From contig NZ_WBVQ01000001.1 of assembly GCF_008933165.1 (NCBI RefSeq), positions 1-64,000 of the forward strand: a stretch of 64,000 nucleotides of DNA. The letters run 5' to 3'. The DNA is from Phaeocystidibacter marisrubri (GTDB lineage Bacteria; Bacteroidota; Bacteroidia; Flavobacteriales; Schleiferiaceae). Positions within the stretch are counted from its first letter, which is position 1; each line of letters opens with the position of its first letter. Under the pieces are notes generated by a model that saw only the letters and a program-made list of their open reading frames with translations, was not told where the DNA came from and searched no databases. The position numbers were made by a program, and so were the translations under genes. Of the stretch, positions 50,401 to 61,545 are shown piece by piece.

Positions 50401-51650
50401 ACGTACAAGAAGTCAAGCAACGCTTTGGATTGATTGGTCGCTCACCAGGTTTGGACAGAGCGGTGGTGAAGGCGATTCAAGTAGCGAACACCGATATTTC
50501 AGTGTTGGTTACAGGAGAAAGCGGTGTGGGTAAGGAATCGATACCAAAGATCATCCACCACCTTAGTCACCGCAAGCACGCGCCTTACATCGCAGTTAAC
50601 TGTGGGGCAATTCCCGAGGGAACGATCGATTCAGAATTGTTTGGTCACGAGAAAGGTTCCTTTACCGGTGCAACGTCATCGCGAAAGGGATACTTTGAAG
50701 AAGCTGATGGAGGTACCATCTTTTTGGATGAAGTAGGGGAGCTACCGCTGCCTACACAAGTTCGACTTCTTCGTGTTTTGGAAACAGGTGAATTCATTCG
50801 TGTGGGTTCATCAAAAATTCAAAAGACGGATGTTCGTGTGGTTGGGGCAACCAACGTGGCAATGATGGAAGCCATTCAGCGAAATAAGTTTCGCGAGGAT
50901 TTGTACTACCGTTTGAATACGGTTGAAATTCACCTTCCGCCATTGCGAGAACGCACAGAGGATATTCACCTCTTGTTCCGCAAGTTTGCGATGGATTTTT
51001 CAGATAAGTACCACATGCCAACGGTTCGATTGAGTCCAGAGGCGGTGAAAGTTCTAGAAGAGTATCGCTGGCCGGGTAATATTCGCCAGCTGAGAAATTT
51101 GGTAGAACAGATTTCTGTAGTAGAAGGCGATCGAGAATTGGACGCAGCTACGCTGAAAGAGTACATTCCAGACATTACGGCCTCTCGCTTGCCAATGCGC
51201 TTAGAAGATGCTTCTGGTGCATCGGGTAAGGGTAGTGATTTTAGTTCCGAGCGCGAAATTCTGTACAAGGTTTTGTTTGATATGCGTCAGGATATCACCA
51301 ACTTGAAACAACTCGTTTCTGAGTTGATTCGAAAAGGCGATTTGGGAACAGTCCAAGCGGACCATCCGCAATTGGTTCGAGAGATTATCGGAGGCAACAA
51401 CGAAGACTCGTTCCGAGATTTTGGTGATAGTTATGTTCCAGTGATTGAAAAACCGAGCGAAATACTTCGCCAGGAATTTGAGGACACAGAAACGGTAGAA
51501 GACGAGAACCTTTCCCTTCAAGATAAAGAGGTGGAATTGATCAAAAAGGCGCTCGAAAGAAATAGAGGTAGAAGAAAGGATGCCGCTGAGGAACTTGGAA
51601 TCAGCGAGAGAACTCTTTACCGCAAGATCAAACAATACAACCTCACGTAA
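50397..51650 (+). CDS. Sigma-54-dependent transcriptional activator without receiver domain
   Basis: A 417-residue enhancer-binding protein. The AAA+ domain begins at once: Walker [10 protein letters not shown] (38-46), the sigma-54 contact loop as GSFTGA (84-89, a known variant of GAFTGA), Walker [14 protein letters not shown] and the arginine finger region [13 protein letters not shown]. The C-terminal Fis-type helix-turn-helix is near 385-417 ([21 protein letters not shown]). There is no N-terminal sensory domain, so activity must be controlled by level or by partners. This gene lies between a secreted protein and lptE, in one overlapping operon. Confidence 0.92.
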   Translation: MNVQEVKQRFGLIGRSPGLDRAVVKAIQVANTDISVLVTGESGVGKESIPKIIHHLSHRKHAPYIAVNCGAIPEGTIDSELFGHEKGSFTGATSSRKGYFEEADGGTIFLDEVGELPLPTQVRLLRVLETGEFIRVGSSKIQKTDVRVVGATNVAMMEAIQRNKFREDLYYRLNTVEIHLPPLRERTEDIHLLFRKFAMDFSDKYHMPTVRLSPEAVKVLEEYRWPGNIRQLRNLVEQISVVEGDRELDAATLKEYIPDITASRLPMRLEDASGASGKGSDFSSEREILYKVLFDMRQDITNLKQLVSELIRKGDLGTVQADHPQLVREIIGGNNEDSFRDFGDSYVPVIEKPSEILRQEFEDTETVEDENLSLQDKEVELIKKALERNRGRRKDAAEELGISERTLYRKIKQYNLT

Positions 51651-52153
51651 TGCGAAAGTTACTCTACACTTTGGTTTTTGCGCCACTTCTGTTTTTGTCG
51701 GGCTGTACCGGAGGTTATTCTTTTACCGGTGGAGATATTGGGAATGCCAAAACCATTTCGGTGGCTATTTTTCCCAACTACGCCGAATACGTAAACCCAC
51801 AATTAAGTCAGACTTTCACGGAGCAACTACGTCAGATTTTCGTTCAACAGACTTCTCTGTCCATGATTTCATCGGGAGGAGATTTGCATTTTGAGGGATC
51901 TATCGTTGGCTATTCGATTAGTGCAAAAGCGGCAACGACAACCGAAACTACGTCGCAAAACCGCCTTACCATTAGTGTGAACGTTATATTTACCAATAAT
52001 CTCGACCCTGATAAGAGTTTCGAGCAGGTGTTCTCTCGCTTTCGTGATTTCCCAGCTGATCAAGATTTCAGCTCGGTTGAAGCCGCATTGGTAGAGCAGA
52101 TCAATCAAGAACTTGCCGAGAATATTTTTAACAGGGCACTAGTGAACTGGTAA
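51650..52153 (+). CDS. lptE: LPS-assembly lipoprotein LptE
   Basis: A 167-residue lipoprotein with lipobox (LSGC) at residues 16-19. It shows the Bacteroidota LptE pattern: GGYSFTGGDIGNAKTISV at the N-terminus, then a helix, a beta region with LHFEGSIVGYSISAKAA and a final helix. LptE plugs the LptD barrel that delivers lipopolysaccharide to the outer leaflet. The ATG overlaps the stop of the sigma-54 activator by one base (TAATG). Confidence 0.88.
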   Translation: MRKLLYTLVFAPLLFLSGCTGGYSFTGGDIGNAKTISVAIFPNYAEYVNPQLSQTFTEQLRQIFVQQTSLSMISSGGDLHFEGSIVGYSISAKAATTTETTSQNRLTISVNVIFTNNLDPDKSFEQVFSRFRDFPADQDFSSVEAALVEQINQELAENIFNRALVNW

Positions 52154-52155
52154 AA

Positions 52156-53628
52156 GTGAGAAGGGAAGATTTACAAGTTTGGTTAGCAGATCCTGCATCT
52201 ATTGATGCGCAGGCTACCCTTGCTTTGGAAAACGCACTGAAGGACTTCCCGTATTCCGCTATTTTACATCAGCTATACTTAAAAGGTCTTCAAAATCAGC
52301 AGAGCTATTTAGCAACGGCTCAATTGAAGAAGACTTCCATGCTCACGGGGAATCGTGGCGTGTTGATGGAATGGGTAGAAGGAGAGGATGATCGATCTCC
52401 ATTGGAGGTTCCAGAGGCAGCGAAATCCATCCATAAGCCCGCAGTTAACAAGCCATCGTCCAAGCCTGAACCTCAAACGGTAAGTCAGCCCGAACGCAAA
52501 CCTCAAGATGAGAACTCGGTTTCAAAACCTCCCGTGGATGTTCAGCCAAACGTGGAGAAAGAACTGAAAGCTCCTTTGCCGAAGCCAGTTCAACCCGCTT
52601 CTAAACCTGCCGTCCATGCAAAGCCAACTGTTCTAGGTGATGATTTGAGTCACCTTCCTGAACGCGTTCGTGCCATCGTTGAGAAGAGTCGCAAACTGCA
52701 ATCGGAATACGGTCATCCACATGAGACGGACCCGAAGTCGGAAGAATCGGTTGCAAAAACCGAGGATGTAGAAGAAGCTGTTGAATCTCCAATAATAGAG
52801 GACGTTCAAGACGAGCCAACAGAGGTTGCTGATACCATTGCTCTAGCAGACCAACGTCCAGAATCGGAAGAGTCGGCTGCTGAGATCGTGCAAGAGGAGA
52901 AATCATCTGAAGATGTAGAAGAGCCTCAAGAAGAAGTTTCAGCAGGGACACCCCTTGATTTGAGTGCCTTGGGAGCTTTGCCTCCATTGGTAGATGTCTC
53001 TTCTAAAGAGGAAGTAGAAGAAAGCGAACCTGTACAGGCAGAGCCAGAAGAGAGAATCTTTGCACGTCCCATTGTTTTAGACGATTTGACGGGAGATTCT
53101 CAAGAGGAAGATGCCATGGAAGAGTTGCTGTCCTCATCTGTAGAGCTTGACTTCGTTTCTTGGCTCAAGCAGAAAAATCAACATGAAGACGAAACCGTAG
53201 CCGATGCACCGGCTTATGAATTCGTGATGTTGCCAGAAGAAGAAGTGGAAACTAAGAAGCCTGCAACTGAACAGAAGCAGGAAGAAAAGCACACTGAAAC
53301 TCGTTCAAATAAGGCGGAAGAACGCGCGCTTAAGATGGATTTAATCGATAGGTTTATTCAAGAACAACCCAAGATCAAGCCCGTTAAGCACGTTGATCAC
53401 CCTTCTAAGTCAACCTCGGTGTCCAAACCGCGCATTGATGTTTCGGCCATGGGAAGTGAAGTAGGAGACGATTTTATTACAGAAACACTTGCTCAAGTAT
53501 ACAGGCAACAAGGGGCATTGGAAAAAGCCCTGAGTGCTTATGAAATTTTACGTTTGAAATATCCTGAGAAAAGTAGTTTCTTTGCAAACCAGATTTCCGA
53601 GCTGCGAAGGCAGATTAAGAAGTCGTGA
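52156..53628 (+). CDS. Acidic hypothetical protein with C-terminal TPR-like repeat
   Basis: A 490-residue protein from a GTG start (52156), two bases after the lptE stop. The N-terminal 75 residues look helical and TPR-like (ALENALKDFPYSAILHQLYLKGL). The middle (about 80-290) is low-complexity and rich in Glu, Pro, Lys and Val, so it is likely disordered. The C-terminal 60 residues (ETLAQVYRQQGALEKALSAYEILRLKYPEKSSFFANQI) are a TPR unit. No membrane segment or signal peptide is seen. The family is unnamed. It lies between lptE and secG, and the TPR suggests a scaffold role. Confidence 0.8.
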   Translation: MRREDLQVWLADPASIDAQATLALENALKDFPYSAILHQLYLKGLQNQQSYLATAQLKKTSMLTGNRGVLMEWVEGEDDRSPLEVPEAAKSIHKPAVNKPSSKPEPQTVSQPERKPQDENSVSKPPVDVQPNVEKELKAPLPKPVQPASKPAVHAKPTVLGDDLSHLPERVRAIVEKSRKLQSEYGHPHETDPKSEESVAKTEDVEEAVESPIIEDVQDEPTEVADTIALADQRPESEESAAEIVQEEKSSEDVEEPQEEVSAGTPLDLSALGALPPLVDVSSKEEVEESEPVQAEPEERIFARPIVLDDLTGDSQEEDAMEELLSSSVELDFVSWLKQKNQHEDETVADAPAYEFVMLPEEEVETKKPATEQKQEEKHTETRSNKAEERALKMDLIDRFIQEQPKIKPVKHVDHPSKSTSVSKPRIDVSAMGSEVGDDFITETLAQVYRQQGALEKALSAYEILRLKYPEKSSFFANQISELRRQIKKS

Positions 53629-53658
53629 CACAACAAGACAAGATCTAAGACTTTAAAT

Positions 53659-54021
53659 ATGACACTGTTAGTAACTATCCTCATCATCCTCGTATGCCTT
53701 CTTTTGATTGGCATCATTTTGATCCAGAAGCCAAAAGGCGGCGGATTGGGCGCTTCTTTTGGAGGTTCAGCCAACATGTTGGGTGGCGTTCAAAAGACCA
53801 ACGAGTTCTTGGACAAAGCAACTTGGGGATTGGCAACTGCGTTGTTGGTACTCGTTTTGTCTACCAATATTACAGGTGCAGGTACATCATCTGAAACTCA
53901 ATCAAACATCCCAGCCCAGTCTGAAATGGAAATGGATGCAGGGACGTACGACGGAGCTACTCAAGGCGTTCCTTCAGCTAGTCCAGTTCAGCAAGACCTT
54001 GAAATGCCTGAAGGTGAATAA
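53659..54021 (+). CDS. secG: Protein translocase subunit SecG
   Basis: A 120-residue SecG, the small partner of SecYE. It has two membrane helices (residues 1-21 and 56-72) joined by the conserved loop QKPKGGGLGASFGG. The C-terminal 45 residues are acidic and Gln-rich, longer than in E. coli. It follows the TPR gene after 30 bases and precedes a terminator. Confidence 0.93.
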   Translation: MTLLVTILIILVCLLLIGIILIQKPKGGGLGASFGGSANMLGGVQKTNEFLDKATWGLATALLVLVLSTNITGAGTSSETQSNIPAQSEMEMDAGTYDGATQGVPSASPVQQDLEMPEGE

Positions 54022-54047
54022 ACTCATTTGACAGAGTACTGTCACTT

Positions 54048-54084
54048 AAAAAATGCCATCCTGACACAGGGTGGCATTTTTTTT
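54048..54084 (+). terminator. Terminator after secG
   Basis: AAAAAATGCCATCC and GGTGGCATTTTTTTT form a stem of about nine base pairs plus A/T runs. It lies 27 bases after the secG stop and separates it from the groES promoter region. Confidence 0.9.
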
Positions 54085-54190
54085 ATGCCTAGACTGACAA
54101 TTGCAGCACGGTAATGGGCTTGGCATATTTTGTGACTTATTGCGAGCAGTAAAACAAAAGAGGTCTAACCCAAATAAAATCGATTCCAAC

Positions 54191-54478
54191 ATGGCAGACT
54201 TTGGCATCCGCCCCATTGCAGGAACAAAGAACAGAGTAGTTGTAGAACCTGCAGAAGCTGAAACAAAAACAGCTTCGGGAATCATTATCCCGGACACCGC
54301 AAAAGAAAAACCACAACAAGGTGTAGTTCGCGCAGTAAGCGAAGACGCTGAAGATGGTAAGCCTACAGTAAAGGCGGGTGATCGTGTATTGTACGGCAAG
54401 TACTCTGGTACGGAGTTCAAGTACGAAGGTGCAGATTACCTCATCATGCGTGAGTCAGATATCCTAGCGATTATCTAA
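54191..54478 (+). CDS. groES: Co-chaperonin GroES
   Basis: A 95-residue lid of the GroEL chamber. I start at the ATG at 54191 ([11 protein letters not shown]). Family motifs are [27 protein letters not shown], the mobile loop, followed by [13 protein letters not shown]. The frame reaches back to 54101, but that part has no GroES similarity. It precedes groEL by 49 bases. No CIRCE element (TTAGCACTC...GAGTGCTAA) is present upstream, so HrcA control is not suggested. Confidence 0.96.
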   Translation: MADFGIRPIAGTKNRVVVEPAEAETKTASGIIIPDTAKEKPQQGVVRAVSEDAEDGKPTVKAGDRVLYGKYSGTEFKYEGADYLIMRESDILAII

Positions 54479-54518
54479 TTCACCCCCTCATTAATCATTG
54501 AAAGTTAAATTCCAATAA

Positions 54519-56159
<1,641 letters not shown>

Positions 56160-56175
56160 GATCACATCCCTAGAA

Positions 56176-56212
56176 TAGAAAAGGGCCATCTCATTGAGGT
56201 GGCCCTTTTTAT
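56176..56212. terminator. Terminator after groEL
   Basis: AAAAGGGCCATCTC and GAGGTGGCCCTTTTT form a long GC-rich stem (with one G:T pair) and a short loop, followed by T. It lies 17 bases after the groEL stop and can also stop the convergent peptidase gene at 56245. Confidence 0.9.
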
Positions 56213-56244
56213 TTGGTGTCGATTTGAACTGAAATCGTCTGAAG

Positions 56245-57543
56245 TTATCGCGATGCGACCTCTCTGTTTCTAGTTTTGAGTATGGTCAATGCGTCGAGTT
56301 CTTCTTTCAAAGGTTCCATGATGGCCATGAAATGTGGTCGGATGGACTCGGCAATAGGTTCTGCATCCGGAAGTTTCTCTCTCAGTGGATCTACTTGCTG
56401 CCCGTTCTTCCAAAAGCGGTAACATACATGGGGGCCAGTTGCCAATCCCGTAGATCCAACATATCCAATGACATCTCCCTGACGAACTCTGTCGCCAACA
56501 TTTACCCCTTTAGCAAATCGGCTCATGTGCAAATACTGGGTAGTATAAACGGAATTGTGTTCAATCTTCACGTAGTTTCCATTCGCACTAGTATAAGCTC
56601 TTCGAATAACTCTTCCGTCTGCAGTGGCGAGAATAGGCGTTCCGGTAGGTGCGGCGTAATCGGTGCCCAAGTGAGCCTTCCAACGCTTTTGAACGGGATG
56701 GAAACGTCGTTGGGTGTATCTGGATGATATACGGCCGAATTGAAGCGGAGCTCGCAAGAATGCTTTTCTCAAACTCTCGCCCGTTTCATCGTAATACTCA
56801 TAGGTGCCATAGGTAGAATCTAAAAAGCCAAAAGCGTATTCATCGTCTCCCATGTGATTCAAGTTCGCCGCGATGATTTTGCCTGTGCCTACAAAGATGG
56901 AGTCGTCGATGTACTCTTCTTCGAAAATAACACGGTAGGTATCCCCTGCTTGAATGCGAAAGAAGTCGATGGTCCAAGCGTAAATCTCAGAAAGTCGGAC
57001 TGCGAGTACAGGACTCACATCTTGTTCTTGAAGCGATACGTATAAACTTCCTTCAATAACACCAGCTACTTCACGTCGCTTTACCGTAACCTCACGCACT
57101 CCAGCTTTGGCCCAGATAGAGTCTTGAAGGTGGAATACAACGTAATCCGTGAGCGATTTTTCATAGATGAAGTATTCCGCAGTAGCAGCAGAGTCGTTAC
57201 GGCGAAGGACTGCGTACGATTTATCCACTTGGAATCGACGAACGTCGAATACGGAATCAGAAGCGGTTACGATTTTGTGGACTGCCAAGCTAGGGATGCC
57301 ATAGCGATCGAGGATTAATCCAAAGGTCTCGCCTGATTTAATCGTATTCTTCTCCACCGTGAGGCCGGTCATATCAATGCCGTAAAGCGTTGGAGTCTCT
57401 ATCGGCTCAGTAACTGCAAGCTCGTTGAGGTTTTCTTCCACCTCCACGCGCTCAGGTACCAGTTGAATACTAATAACAATGGCCGTAATCGTTACCAGAC
57501 CTGCAAGGATGGCAAATCGAATGGTCTTCTTTTTCCACTTCAT
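56245..57543 (-). CDS. M23-family peptidase with altered metal motif
   Basis: A 432-residue envelope protein. It has one N-terminal membrane segment (residues 9-27), a long region (about 55-265) of the kind found before MepM-type peptidase domains, and the M23 domain near 285-385. The first metal motif is intact (H291-xxx-D295, HLGTD). The last one, normally HxH in GPHLHFE, reads GPHVCYRF (372-374), so the third ligand His is Cys. The protein may be inactive, may use Cys as the ligand, or may serve as an activator as some LytM factors do. The form HVCYRFW is, from memory, seen in other Flavobacteria. It lies three bases after the dioxygenase gene. Confidence 0.88.
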   Translation of the reverse strand: MKWKKKTIRFAILAGLVTITAIVISIQLVPERVEVEENLNELAVTEPIETPTLYGIDMTGLTVEKNTIKSGETFGLILDRYGIPSLAVHKIVTASDSVFDVRRFQVDKSYAVLRRNDSAATAEYFIYEKSLTDYVVFHLQDSIWAKAGVREVTVKRREVAGVIEGSLYVSLQEQDVSPVLAVRLSEIYAWTIDFFRIQAGDTYRVIFEEEYIDDSIFVGTGKIIAANLNHMGDDEYAFGFLDSTYGTYEYYDETGESLRKAFLRAPLQFGRISSRYTQRRFHPVQKRWKAHLGTDYAAPTGTPILATADGRVIRRAYTSANGNYVKIEHNSVYTTQYLHMSRFAKGVNVGDRVRQGDVIGYVGSTGLATGPHVCYRFWKNGQQVDPLREKLPDAEPIAESIRPHFMAIMEPLKEELDALTILKTRNREVASR

Positions 57544-57546
57544 GAA

Positions 57547-58512
57547 TTACTTCGCCTTCAAGTCGTTTAGGACGTCGTTTACCCAACCGCGACCCCATTC
57601 TTCTTTTTCGTGATCGGTCCAGATTTCTGGATAAAAAATTCGCTTTTGGAAACGTGGAGGGAGGTATTTCTGCCAGTTGGTTCCACCTGTAGCTCTTACA
57701 TCGCCGTCTTGTTTGGCGAGGTAACGAACGGCAGAGCGGTAGTGCTCCAAGGGCCAGTTGATGTTCACGTTCACGTCCAACTGCTTCAACTCTTTAAGAA
57801 GGGTCTCATTTTGGCGATCTTCTTCACTTAGGGAGAGGTAGCGTTGCCAAAGCGTTTGACCTTTCCAACGTCTACCCATTCGAATGAGTTCATCGCTGTA
57901 TTTCTCTTCAAATTGACGAAGTGTAAGCGTTTTTTCTCCGCTCTCAGCAATAGTAGCACCGTCTTGCCAGTAGATGTCTTTGTACATCTCTTCTGTGGAA
58001 GAGTCGGCGTTGTATTTTTCGCGTTTGCCAGATTTTACCAAGCGGATAAAATCAGTACTCGCAATCTCAATCATGCGGTATTGAACGCTTTGGAAACCAC
58101 TTGCTGGAATCAATGCCATTCGGAACTTGAGGAATTGCGCTCGGTCCATTCCTTCAACCATTACATTAAAACTGTGCGTGAGCACTTCAAAGTAACGGTT
58201 GATGCGGCGAACCTTCTCCGTCAAGAATTCCACGGTAGGGTTATCATTTCCCTTTACTTGCTTCAATTCATGCAAACTCAGCTTGAAGTAAAGCTCAGTG
58301 ATTTGATGATACATGATGAAGATTTCCTCGTCAGGAATGGGCGTGCGAGGAGTTTGCAAGCTCAATAACGTATCGAGGTGAATGTAATCCCAATACGTGA
58401 TATAATCGGCGTATAGTAGACCGTCCAAAAAGGCGATGAGCTCCTGACCAGAAGCTTGATACTTCTCAGAAAGTTTTTCGATACGATCCTTCAGATCTGC
58501 GCTGAATTCCAT
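57547..58512 (-). CDS. Tryptophan 2,3-dioxygenase
   Basis: A 321-residue heme enzyme that opens the indole ring of tryptophan to give N-formylkynurenine. I start at the ATG at 58512 (MEFSADLKDR). Evidence is the motif FIMYHQITELYFKLSLHEL (near 66-84), the proximal heme His in the LEHYRSAVRYLA segment (near 252) and RATGGTNWQKYLP, all in family order. Other kynurenine-pathway genes are not seen nearby. It may be co-transcribed with the peptidase gene three bases downstream. Confidence 0.9.
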   Translation of the reverse strand: MEFSADLKDRIEKLSEKYQASGQELIAFLDGLLYADYITYWDYIHLDTLLSLQTPRTPIPDEEIFIMYHQITELYFKLSLHELKQVKGNDNPTVEFLTEKVRRINRYFEVLTHSFNVMVEGMDRAQFLKFRMALIPASGFQSVQYRMIEIASTDFIRLVKSGKREKYNADSSTEEMYKDIYWQDGATIAESGEKTLTLRQFEEKYSDELIRMGRRWKGQTLWQRYLSLSEEDRQNETLLKELKQLDVNVNINWPLEHYRSAVRYLAKQDGDVRATGGTNWQKYLPPRFQKRIFYPEIWTDHEKEEWGRGWVNDVLNDLKAK

Positions 58513-58551
58513 AGTTCTGTACAAGTGATTTCGGCGAATGTACGAACTTTT

Positions 58552-58582
58552 ACGCCCTTCTACCACGTGGATAGAAGGGCGT
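58552..58582. other. Hairpin upstream of the dioxygenase gene
   Basis: ACGCCCTTCTA (58552-58562) pairs with TAGAAGGGCGT (58572-58582) around a nine-base loop. No T-run follows on the minus strand, so its role as a terminator for the DUF3108 gene (stop at 58605) is doubtful. It could also lie in the leader of the dioxygenase transcript. Confidence 0.5.
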
Positions 58583-58604
58583 TAACATAGGTTTTGAACA
58601 GGAC

Positions 58605-59420
58605 TTATCTGTAAATTCTCATCGGGTGTGCTAGGTTGGCGTACTTGGTTAGCTCAACCGTAATGCTACCCACAGCTAGCTCTGATTTCAGTTTGATGGG
58701 AATACGGTTTTTGTCGTTGCTCACCCAAATCGTCATGGACTCTTCTTCCTTAAACACTCTACCTTCTTGAACCACGGGAGTGAATTTCATACAGTTTACG
58801 GAGAAGTCATCTAGCTCAACGCGTTCCACTCCGCCATATCGCAAGATGAAAGGAAAGGTTTCGTGATCTAGGAATACAGGGATGTGAATTTCATCACCTA
58901 TGGCAATTCCTTTAACATCCATGCTTCTCGCGTAGTAAAACGCAGAGAAGATATCTTGCATTTGTTGATCCAATTGAAACACGGTGTCTCGCTTATACGT
59001 GTCGGTTGCAGTGAGATCATCCTGGTTGAAGTAGATGTGTCGATTGATGGTGTAACCGCCCTCGTCTACATCTCGAATAAACTCAAGTGGGTGCAACTCG
59101 GAAGTGTCCATATAGGTCTCATAACGATCTTCGGTATGGAAAAACCAATCGGTCATCCCTGTGGTTCTGCCGGTTCCTACCATGTGAAACACAGGCTTCT
59201 TGTTTCTTTCGGTGATGCTTTTTACTTGGAGTTCTGCTTCCCCAGCTTTTACAAAACCGTATTGAATATTGTATTGAAGTTTCTCGCCAGCTTTGAACGG
59301 TAAGTCGGCGTTAGATACGGGTTTGAAGTCGGTTCTCTTGGCCGCCATTTGACTCGCTTGGAAAGAATACGCCACACAATGTGATGCGAGGAGGACGGCT
59401 ATGACGCTTAATTGTTTCAT
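58605..59420 (-). CDS. DUF3108 protein
   Basis: A 271-residue exported protein of the DUF3108 family. It has a signal peptide (residues 1-19), and then the family's beta-rich domain: LPFKAGEKLQYNIQYGFVKAGEAELQV (40-66), TDWFFHTEDRYETYMD near 89-104, and the terminal KLKSELAVGSITVELTKYA. The family's function is not known; beta-sandwich or lipid-binding folds have been suggested. The DUF3108 start is close to the divergent glycosyltransferase gene. Confidence 0.88.
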   Translation of the reverse strand: MKQLSVIAVLLASHCVAYSFQASQMAAKRTDFKPVSNADLPFKAGEKLQYNIQYGFVKAGEAELQVKSITERNKKPVFHMVGTGRTTGMTDWFFHTEDRYETYMDTSELHPLEFIRDVDEGGYTINRHIYFNQDDLTATDTYKRDTVFQLDQQMQDIFSAFYYARSMDVKGIAIGDEIHIPVFLDHETFPFILRYGGVERVELDDFSVNCMKFTPVVQEGRVFKEEESMTIWVSNDKNRIPIKLKSELAVGSITVELTKYANLAHPMRIYR

Positions 59421-59460
59421 GTTCGTGATATTTGTGTTCTCTAACTGGAATCCAAAACGC

Positions 59461-60528
59461 GTGCCAGAGCAAGCTCAAAGTTTAAAACGAAAGAAAATCT
59501 TATTCGTTGTCCTCAACTGGGGGCTCGGGCATGCTACGCGTACAGAGGTGCTGATACGTGAGGCTTTGGCTCGTGGAGCCGAAGTTCACATTGCATCTGA
59601 TGGCGATGCATTGGCCGTTCTCATGCAGAGTTTTCCAAAGCAGATCTTCCATGTTCTTTCCGATTACAAGATTCGGTATCGATCTGGATTTAGAAATCTT
59701 CCTAGCTTGATTTTGTCGATTCCCCGTGTGATGCGAATGCATTTTAGAGATGTTCGAACCATTCGAGAATTGCATTTGCGCTATCAATATGACGGGGTGA
59801 TATCAGACAATAGACCCTCGGGATTGTTGGTTAAAGTGCCCTCCGTTTACATGACGCATCAGTTGCGAATTCGAGCAAGGTGGTTGAGCTCTATACTCAC
59901 CCATGGACATCGAATGATGTACCGAAAATTCGATGAGGTGTGGGTGCCTGATTTGAAAGATAGAGTTTTGTCTGGAGCTTTGAGCAAGCCGATTTCCAAG
60001 CGGATGAAGGTACGTTACATTGGCCCACTTTCGAGACTGGACAAAGTGGAGCCCACTGAAAGAATCCCGTGGGCGGCGGTGCTTAGCGGGCCAGAGCCCC
60101 TGCGATCGGAATGGGAGAAAGAGCTGTTAGAAGTGCGTGTGCAATTGCCGGAAGGAGGGGTCATTGTTCGAGGAAAGCCCGAGGAGCATTTGCAAGAGGA
60201 AGGCGTGATAAACTATCTAGATCGAGAAGGTCTATCTCAATTGTACGCCAATGCGGAAGTCGTTGTGTGTAGATCGGGGTATTCGTCTCTTATGGATTTA
60301 CTGGCATTGAATAAGAAGGCTCTTTTGGTGCCTACGCCAGGTCAATTGGAGCAAGAGTACTTAGCCGTGCATTCAACGAGGAACAATTGGAGAGTAGGGG
60401 AGCAAGGCGTGGTGGATTACCAGACAATGTTGAACGAAGTGATGTCGATTCAAACCGAGGATAAGGAAGCGATAGCATCCCTGCCCACAGATTTATTTCG
60501 CCTTTTTCAGGGTAAAGGAGAAAGTTGA
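59461..60528 (+). CDS. MurG-like glycosyltransferase
   Basis: A 355-residue protein of the GT-B fold, similar to UDP-glycosyltransferases. The start is uncertain. A GTG at 59461 (VPEQAQSLKRKKILFVVLNWG) avoids overlap with the DUF3108 gene, while an ATG at 59401 would add 20 residues with a hydrophobic stretch. Key signs are the N-terminal glycine loop LNWGLGHATR and the donor-site region VVCRSGYSSLMDLLALNKKALLVPTPGQLEQEYLA, which resembles MurG. MurG itself is in the dcw cluster, so this one has another substrate, perhaps an outer-surface glycan. It is convergent with the histidine kinase and overlaps it by 36 bases. Confidence 0.85.
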   Translation: MPEQAQSLKRKKILFVVLNWGLGHATRTEVLIREALARGAEVHIASDGDALAVLMQSFPKQIFHVLSDYKIRYRSGFRNLPSLILSIPRVMRMHFRDVRTIRELHLRYQYDGVISDNRPSGLLVKVPSVYMTHQLRIRARWLSSILTHGHRMMYRKFDEVWVPDLKDRVLSGALSKPISKRMKVRYIGPLSRLDKVEPTERIPWAAVLSGPEPLRSEWEKELLEVRVQLPEGGVIVRGKPEEHLQEEGVINYLDREGLSQLYANAEVVVCRSGYSSLMDLLALNKKALLVPTPGQLEQEYLAVHSTRNNWRVGEQGVVDYQTMLNEVMSIQTEDKEAIASLPTDLFRLFQGKGES

Positions 60529-61539
60529 TCCAACGCCTTCAGTACTGCGAACATTAATGGTTTGCTTGTGTGCGTCGATGATGTGCTTTACAATGGCAAG
60601 ACCGAGTCCAGAACCCGCGATGTCTCTTGAACGGCTCTTGTCCACACGGTAAAAACGCTCAAAGATTCGTGGTACATCATTTTCGGGAATACCCAGTCCG
60701 TCGTCAGACACTTCGATGAGGTATTTGTCGGCCATATCAAAAATGCCAATCTCAACGTAGCCATTGGTCTTGCTGTATTTCACCGCATTCATCACCAAGT
60801 TAGAGAGTACTTGCTCAATGCGATTTGGGTCGCCTTCCACTTTGATGGGCTTGTCGTATTCCTTCTTGTATTTCAGTTTGATATTCTTCTCAGCGGCTTT
60901 TTCTTCCACCATTTCGAATACTTCCTTACATACTTTAAGAATGTCGAACGACTGCTTGCGGACATCCATCACACCTGATTCCAACTTATTCAAGACGTCC
61001 ATATCTTGAACAAGATTGATCATTCTTTCAACGCTCTTGTTGGCGCGGTTCAGGTATTTCATGTTGATTTTTGGATCGTCGATTGCGCCGTCCAACAGAG
61101 TTAGAATATACCCTTGAATATTGAAGATGGGCGTTTTCAACTCATGTGATACGTTTCCGATGAATTCTCTTCGGAATGATTCGCGTTCCTTCAATTCTCG
61201 AATTTCTGTGAATCGCTCTTCCGCCCATTCACTCACTTCGCGCTCCACTGTTTTTAGGTCGGATGATTGGGCGATTAAATCCTCTTCTTCGTCAGAGCCT
61301 AGCTTTAATTCGTGGATGTTCTTGTAAATCAACTTCACCTTGGCATAGATGAATTGAAGAATCACGAATCGAACGGCGAGGAAGCACACGCTGGTAACGC
61401 CGATAAACATGCCGAGCATCATGCCGTAACTCACGGGCAAGCTGAGCAAGAGCGAACCGAGCCAATATCCCAATGAGGATAGAATCCCCAGTAGGATGGC
61501 TACTACGGCGGCAAGAAGTTCAGGACGTTCTACTCGCAT
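60493..61539 (-). CDS. PhoR-like sensor histidine kinase
   Basis: A 348-residue kinase. It has two membrane segments (residues 9-32 and 36-60), a short linker, HisKA with the phospho-acceptor His in SHELKTPIFNIQGYILTLL (near 132) and a HATPase domain with NLVMNAVKYS, DDGLGI and GSGLGLAIVKH. The short membrane region without a large periplasmic loop is the layout of PhoR-type sensors. It follows the PhoB-like regulator by six bases, so they form a two-component pair. The signal is likely phosphate status, by analogy. Confidence 0.88.
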   Translation of the reverse strand: MRVERPELLAAVVAILLGILSSLGYWLGSLLLSLPVSYGMMLGMFIGVTSVCFLAVRFVILQFIYAKVKLIYKNIHELKLGSDEEEDLIAQSSDLKTVEREVSEWAEERFTEIRELKERESFRREFIGNVSHELKTPIFNIQGYILTLLDGAIDDPKINMKYLNRANKSVERMINLVQDMDVLNKLESGVMDVRKQSFDILKVCKEVFEMVEEKAAEKNIKLKYKKEYDKPIKVEGDPNRIEQVLSNLVMNAVKYSKTNGYVEIGIFDMADKYLIEVSDDGLGIPENDVPRIFERFYRVDKSRSRDIAGSGLGLAIVKHIIDAHKQTINVRSTEGVGSTFSFTLKKAK

Positions 61540-61545
61540 GGAAGA

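Noticed and set aside
54085-54190. CIRCE element for HrcA control of groES-groEL
   Set aside because: No TTAGCACTC-N9-GAGTGCTAA dyad is present upstream of groES.
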